DNA of 8,145 bases from Niveispirillum sp. Lineage in GTDB: Bacteria > Pseudomonadota > Alphaproteobacteria > Azospirillales > Azospirillaceae. The position numbers and the translations under genes were made by a program. Location: the NCBI GenBank assembly GCA_016463045.1, contig JAEMSB010000190.1, positions 1-8,145 on the forward strand, written 5' to 3'. The notes under the pieces were generated by a model. The model was given only the letters and a program-made list of their open reading frames with translations, was not told the DNA's origin and did no database searches. How positions within the stretch are numbered: the first letter of the stretch is position 1; each line of letters starts with the position of its first letter. Shown one piece after another: positions 4,795-8,145 of the stretch.

Positions 4795-6132
4795 ATGGCC
4801 AAGGACGAAAAGCGCTTGGGCCAGCCTGTCCCCGACCCGGTGCAGTGGAGCGAGGGCATGCTGCTGTCGCCGCAGCACATGCAGCAGGCCTGGCTGCAGG
4901 GCGATGCTCAACTGACCTATCACCTGCGCCGCCTGTCCCCGTTCCATTATGGCGTCACGCGGCTGGAGATCGACCGCGCGCAGCTGGCGGCGGGCCGGTT
5001 CCGCATCATCGCGCTGGAAGCCGTGATGCCGGACGGGCTTCTGATCTGGATCGACGGGCTGACGCGGGAGCTGGATTTCAATCTGGCTGCCGTGAAGGAC
5101 AAGCTGCGCATGCCGCAGCGGCTGCATCTGGTGGTGCCGGAATATCATCCCGGGGCCGCCAAGGCCGGGGACAATCTGGCCCGTTGGCGCTCCTACAGCA
5201 GCGATGCGGTTGATGAGAATACCGGTCAGGATGCCGTGCCGGTGGCCCGCCTGCGACCGATGCCGCGCCTGCTGCTGGCCGATGATGTGCCGCCGCGTCA
5301 CACACATTTGCCCATCGCCGAGGTGGAGTTCCGAAATCAGGGCTTCCAGCTGACCCCCTATCAGCCGCCGACCCCGGCCCTGGAACCCGATGACCCGCTG
5401 TCGCGCGAATGCCGCGAGCTGGTGGCCAAGCTGCGGGAGAAGGCAACCTATGTCGCCGAAAGCCAGGGACATGAGGTGAACCGGGCCGAAGCGCGCTTCA
5501 CCGTCATGTGTCTGGTGGCGGGGCTGCCGGCGCTGGAGACGCTGCTGCGCCTGCCGCACGTGCATCCGTTCGATCTGTACATGGCGCTGCAAACGGTGGC
5601 GGGCCATACAGCCGTGCTGCGTCCCGCCATGACGCCGCCCCTGACCGAACCCTATGACCATGACAATCCGAGTGGCTGTGTCGGGGCGCTGCTGGCCCAG
5701 ATCGACGCGGTCGTGGAACTGGTGTCCCAGGCCTTCTCCGCCATCAGCTTCCAACCCATCGCGGAGGGTTTCAAGCTGCGGATCGAGGAACAATGGCTAA
5801 CGAGACAGGGCCTGGTCGTGGGTCTGCGCATGAAGGGTGGGCAGGGGCCTGCGGATGTGCAGGCCTGGTTCGACGCCGCCCTGATCGTGCCCGATGGGCA
5901 GGTGGAGGAGCTGCTGTCCTACCGCCTGCGCGGTGCCATGCGCGCCGCCCTGATGCCGGATGAGGCGGCGGGATTTGCCACCAGCCGCGACATGGTTTTG
6001 TTCCGCATCGCCGAGGATGAGTATGTGAAGGCCGGCGAGACGCTGCTGATCGTCAATCCGCTGGACCGCTCGGCCACATCACGGCCGGGCGAAATCCTCC
6101 TGTTCATCCCCGCCGCCGCAGACGAAGCATGA
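4795..6132 (+). CDS. tssK: Type VI secretion baseplate protein TssK
   Basis: TssK connects the T6SS baseplate to the membrane complex by contacting the cytoplasmic part of TssL. The N-terminus carries the family hallmark WSEGMLLSPQHMQQ, followed by RRLSPFHYGVTRLEID and AVMPDGLLIWIDG, matching the shell domain. The middle is helical (residues about 200-300, with RECRELVAKLREKATYVAES), as in the TssK stalk, and the C-terminal head ends with SRPGEILLFIPAA. Length of 445 residues is normal for TssK. ATG 4789 overlaps the tssJ stop by four bases (ATGA), but AGGA at 4783-4786 is only two bases from it and eight bases from ATG 4795, so I prefer 4795 (MAKDEKRL); the longer start adds two residues. 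The stop overlaps the tssL start by ATGA, so translation is coupled. Confidence 0.92.
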   Translation: MAKDEKRLGQPVPDPVQWSEGMLLSPQHMQQAWLQGDAQLTYHLRRLSPFHYGVTRLEIDRAQLAAGRFRIIALEAVMPDGLLIWIDGLTRELDFNLAAVKDKLRMPQRLHLVVPEYHPGAAKAGDNLARWRSYSSDAVDENTGQDAVPVARLRPMPRLLLADDVPPRHTHLPIAEVEFRNQGFQLTPYQPPTPALEPDDPLSRECRELVAKLREKATYVAESQGHEVNRAEARFTVMCLVAGLPALETLLRLPHVHPFDLYMALQTVAGHTAVLRPAMTPPLTEPYDHDNPSGCVGALLAQIDAVVELVSQAFSAISFQPIAEGFKLRIEEQWLTRQGLVVGLRMKGGQGPADVQAWFDAALIVPDGQVEELLSYRLRGAMRAALMPDEAAGFATSRDMVLFRIAEDEYVKAGETLLIVNPLDRSATSRPGEILLFIPAAADEA

Positions 6133-6965
6133 GCATCGCCCTGACAACACAGCCGCAGACAGAAGGGGCGTCCAACGGCGCCCTGTCGCTGCTGGCGATG
6201 TTCCAGGAATTCCATGCCGAACTGTCGGGCATCCGCAACGCCCTGTCGCTGGGCGACCGCATGGCGGAACAGGGGCAGCCGCTGCCCGACCCGGCCCAGG
6301 TGGCGGTTCGTATCAACCGCCGCCTGCATCGGCTGCTGGATACCCAGGCCGCTACCGCCATGCGCCTTGGCGGAAGGTTCGGGGTGGAACTGTACCGGGA
6401 GGCGCAATATGTGATGGCCGCCCTGGCAGATGAGATGCTGCTGCATGGCGATGCCTGGGCGGGGCGGGAACATTGGCTGGACAATCTGCTGGAACTGTCG
6501 CTGTTCGGCACGCGGGTGGCGGGCGAGCGGGTGTTTCAGCGGCTCGACGCCCTGCTGGCCGGCCCGCCGCAACAGGAATATGAGCTGCTGTCGGTCTATC
6601 TGGCGGCCCTGTCGCTGGGTTTCCGGGGCCGGTATCACCGGCATCAGGATGAACCCATCCGCCGCCGCTACCGTCAGGGGTTGGCCGACCGTCTGGCGGA
6701 GGCGACGGGATATGCCGGACCGGCGCCCTTCCTCTGCCCCGCCGCCTATGCCGCCACCGTGACCGAGGGGCGGGAGGTGCGGCTGCCGCATCTGCGGCCC
6801 TGGTTCTATGGATTGCTGATTGTACTGGCCCTGCATACGGCGGTGGCGCATGGCGTCTGGTATGTCCGCACCTACCGGCTGGGGCCGCTGGCCACGCCCG
6901 TGACGGCGGAAAAGCCGGCGGCGGTGCCAATCGTTCCCGCCGGCAAGCCGGAGGCCGCACGATGA
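6129..6965 (+). CDS. tssL: Type VI secretion inner-membrane protein TssL (DotU/IcmH family)
   Basis: TssL is an inner-membrane component whose cytoplasmic domain contacts TssK and TssM. The 278-residue protein has the DotU domain at about residues 20-190, with YVMAALADEMLLHGDAWAGR, WLDNLLELSLFGTRVAGERV and ELLSVYLAALSLGFRGRY all matching family positions. A single hydrophobic segment near the C-terminus (225-246, PWFYGLLIVLALHTAVAHGV and onward) serves as the membrane anchor, leaving the bulk in the cytoplasm. Only about 30 residues, rich in Pro and Ala, follow, so it lacks the OmpA-like peptidoglycan-binding extension of some TssL proteins; a separate protein would have to provide cell-wall anchoring. 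ATG 6129 overlaps the tssK stop and TGA 6963-6965 overlaps the tssM start, each by ATGA. Three internal copies of GCCCTGTCGCTG all encode ALSL and reflect codon preference. Confidence 0.93.
   Translation: MSIALTTQPQTEGASNGALSLLAMFQEFHAELSGIRNALSLGDRMAEQGQPLPDPAQVAVRINRRLHRLLDTQAATAMRLGGRFGVELYREAQYVMAALADEMLLHGDAWAGREHWLDNLLELSLFGTRVAGERVFQRLDALLAGPPQQEYELLSVYLAALSLGFRGRYHRHQDEPIRRRYRQGLADRLAEATGYAGPAPFLCPAAYAATVTEGREVRLPHLRPWFYGLLIVLALHTAVAHGVWYVRTYRLGPLATPVTAEKPAAVPIVPAGKPEAAR
6950..6954 (+). promoter_or_regulatory. Shine-Dalgarno of tssM
   Basis: GGAGG ends seven bases before ATG 6962 and lies inside the 3' end of tssL. It supports re-initiation at the ATGA overlap and fixes the short N-terminus of TssM. 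Confidence 0.7.
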
Positions 6966-8145
6966 ATATCGGGGCCTTCCTGGCGGAATATGGTCTGTGG
7001 GTGGCGCTGGGCCTGGGCCTGCTGGCCCTGGCTGTGCTGATCCTGGTGATCATCACCTTGAAACGCGGCAAGGCTGCGGCCAAGCCCGAACAGCCCGCCG
7101 GGAGCGGGCCCCCCGCCTCCACCGCCAGCCGCCACACCGGCACCGGCATGGCCTTCACCACCACCCTGCGCCGTCTGTCCGACTGGGCCGGGGTGAAGTC
7201 GCCCTATGCGCTGCCCTGGTTCCTGCTGATCGGGGAAGCGGGCAGCGGTAAAAGCTCGCTTCTGCACTCGGCCCGCGTTCCGCGTCTGCTGCCGCTTGAA
7301 GAAACGCCGATCGGCAAGGACGCCACCCTGCATGCGTTCGAAGGCGGCATTGTCATCGATGCGCGCGGCGCCCTGATCATGACGGCGGAAGGCCGGCCCG
7401 GCGACCGTGACCGCTGGCGCGGGCTGACGCGGCGGTTGCAGGCGCACCGGCCACAGCGTGGGCTGGACGGGTTAATCCTGACCATCCCCGTCACCGACCT
7501 GACCGGCGCCGGTGCGCTGGGTCCGGACAGCCTGCTGGCCAAGGGCGACATCCTGCAGGAACGGTTGCTGGATCTGATGCGGCAGACGGGCTTGCGTCTG
7601 CCTGTCCATATCGTCGTCACCCAGTGCGACCGCCTGCCGGGCTTTACCGATTTCTGGCAGATGCCGCCCGCCGGTGGTCCGGATACCATGCTGGGCTGGT
7701 CCCAGCCCCATGTCAGCGACCTGCCATTTGAACCGGCGGACATTGACAAGGCCATGGTGGACCTGACCCAGACGTTGTGGACCCATTATGTCAAGGCGGC
7801 GGCCGGGTTGGACAAGCCGGCCGATCCCGACGGGATGTTCAGTTTCCCTGCTGCCTTCGCGGCCATCGCCTCGCCATTGAAGACGATATTGGGGCGCGTT
7901 CTGCGTGTGCCCCCCTATCAGGAAGGGCATTTCCTGCGCGGCATCTGGTTCACGGGCGCACAGCCGGAACTGGAGCCCGCGCATCTTCTGGTCGGTGCAG
8001 CCCCGCCGGTACCTGCTGCCGCCGGTGCCCCGCCGCCGCTCTCGGCGGCGCTGTCCAGCCTGCGGCCCGGCGCCGCCCCCGCGGCAGAAGAGGTGCCGCT
8101 GGACGTGACCCCGGCCAAGGTGATGTTCATCACCGACCTTCTGGC
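6962..8145 (+). CDS. tssM: Type VI secretion protein TssM (IcmF family), 3' end beyond window
   Basis: TssM is the large inner-membrane protein that spans the periplasm and binds TssJ. The first 394 residues are visible; family members usually have more than 1,000. There is one membrane segment at about 12-33 (LWVALGLGLLALAVLILVII) followed by LKRGK, then a linker and the cytoplasmic NTPase-like domain. Walker A is present as GEAGSGKSS (91-99). The position of the usual IDTAGRY motif reads GIVIDARGALI (129-139). Other family landmarks are GLILTIPVTDL (170-180), LPVHIVVTQCDRLPGF (213-228) and PPYQEGHFLRGIWFTGAQPE (317-336). A Pro/Ala-rich stretch follows (about 345-377), and then the frame leaves the window before the expected later membrane segment and periplasmic domain. 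ATG 6962 has GGAGG at 6950-6954. Most TssM proteins have two N-terminal membrane segments before the NTPase domain, so this one is unusual. Family assignment is secure. Confidence 0.93.
   Translation, partial: MNIGAFLAEYGLWVALGLGLLALAVLILVIITLKRGKAAAKPEQPAGSGPPASTASRHTGTGMAFTTTLRRLSDWAGVKSPYALPWFLLIGEAGSGKSSLLHSARVPRLLPLEETPIGKDATLHAFEGGIVIDARGALIMTAEGRPGDRDRWRGLTRRLQAHRPQRGLDGLILTIPVTDLTGAGALGPDSLLAKGDILQERLLDLMRQTGLRLPVHIVVTQCDRLPGFTDFWQMPPAGGPDTMLGWSQPHVSDLPFEPADIDKAMVDLTQTLWTHYVKAAAGLDKPADPDGMFSFPAAFAAIASPLKTILGRVLRVPPYQEGHFLRGIWFTGAQPELEPAHLLVGAAPPVPAAAGAPPPLSAALSSLRPGAAPAAEEVPLDVTPAKVMFITDLL

Noticed and set aside
4711..5793. A 360-codon open frame antisense to tssK
   Set aside because: The composition is that of a shadow frame with many His, Gln and Arg and no domain. 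tssK on the plus strand is unambiguous.
6180..6617. Three copies of GCCCTGTCGCTG in tssL (6180, 6240, 6606)
   Set aside because: All encode ALSL in the same frame with preferred codons and are irregularly spaced, so this is codon bias rather than a repeat element.
5919..6851. A 310-codon open frame antisense to tssL
   Set aside because: It lies opposite a clear DotU-family gene and shows no motif. It is explained by third-position GC bias.

Overview
This window is GC-rich, with G or C at most third codon positions, and genes are packed on the plus strand. One partial gene on the minus strand sits at the left edge. The codon usage, the ECF sigma factor with a GGGAATA/CGTA-type promoter, the trans-aconitate methyltransferase-like protein and the T6SS core genes fit a high-GC alphaproteobacterium. 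Something like Rhodospirillales/Azospirillaceae is possible, but that placement is inference with low confidence. I see no insertion sequence, tRNA, rRNA or CRISPR array, and no gene-free stretch longer than about 200 bases.

Left module (1-2335): an ECF-type RNA polymerase sigma factor (minus strand, 3' end cut by the window) is divergent from a GMC-family flavin oxidoreductase. The 193-base gap between them holds two copies of GGGAATA-N15-CGTA, one facing each gene, with identical motif bases and identical spacing. This suggests that the sigma factor drives its own gene and the oxidoreductase.

Middle module (2336-4175): a trans-aconitate 2-methyltransferase-like protein with a TTG start, whose Shine-Dalgarno lies inside a 12-bp hairpin that has a competing upstream arm. 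It is followed by an unrecognised 118-residue protein with four cysteines placed at the two ends of the chain, and then a 169-residue protein with a transposase-like helix-turn-helix and a C-terminal coiled coil but no catalytic domain.

Right module (4292-8145, running off the window): the membrane-complex block of a type VI secretion system in the order tssJ (divergent lipoprotein), tssK (baseplate adaptor), tssL (DotU-like, one C-terminal membrane segment) and tssM (IcmF-like, cut by the window end). The genes abut or overlap by ATGA, so they are almost certainly one translationally coupled operon. TssJ, TssL and TssM would form the envelope-spanning channel, with TssK linking it to the baseplate. 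Just upstream of tssJ are three successive short hairpins, and the first and third present the same GGAGAT sequence at the loop.

Nothing here is clearly a wholly new system. The best leads are the paired ECF promoters, the tssJ leader hairpins, the tam leader, and the unusual N-terminus and nucleotide-binding motifs of TssM.
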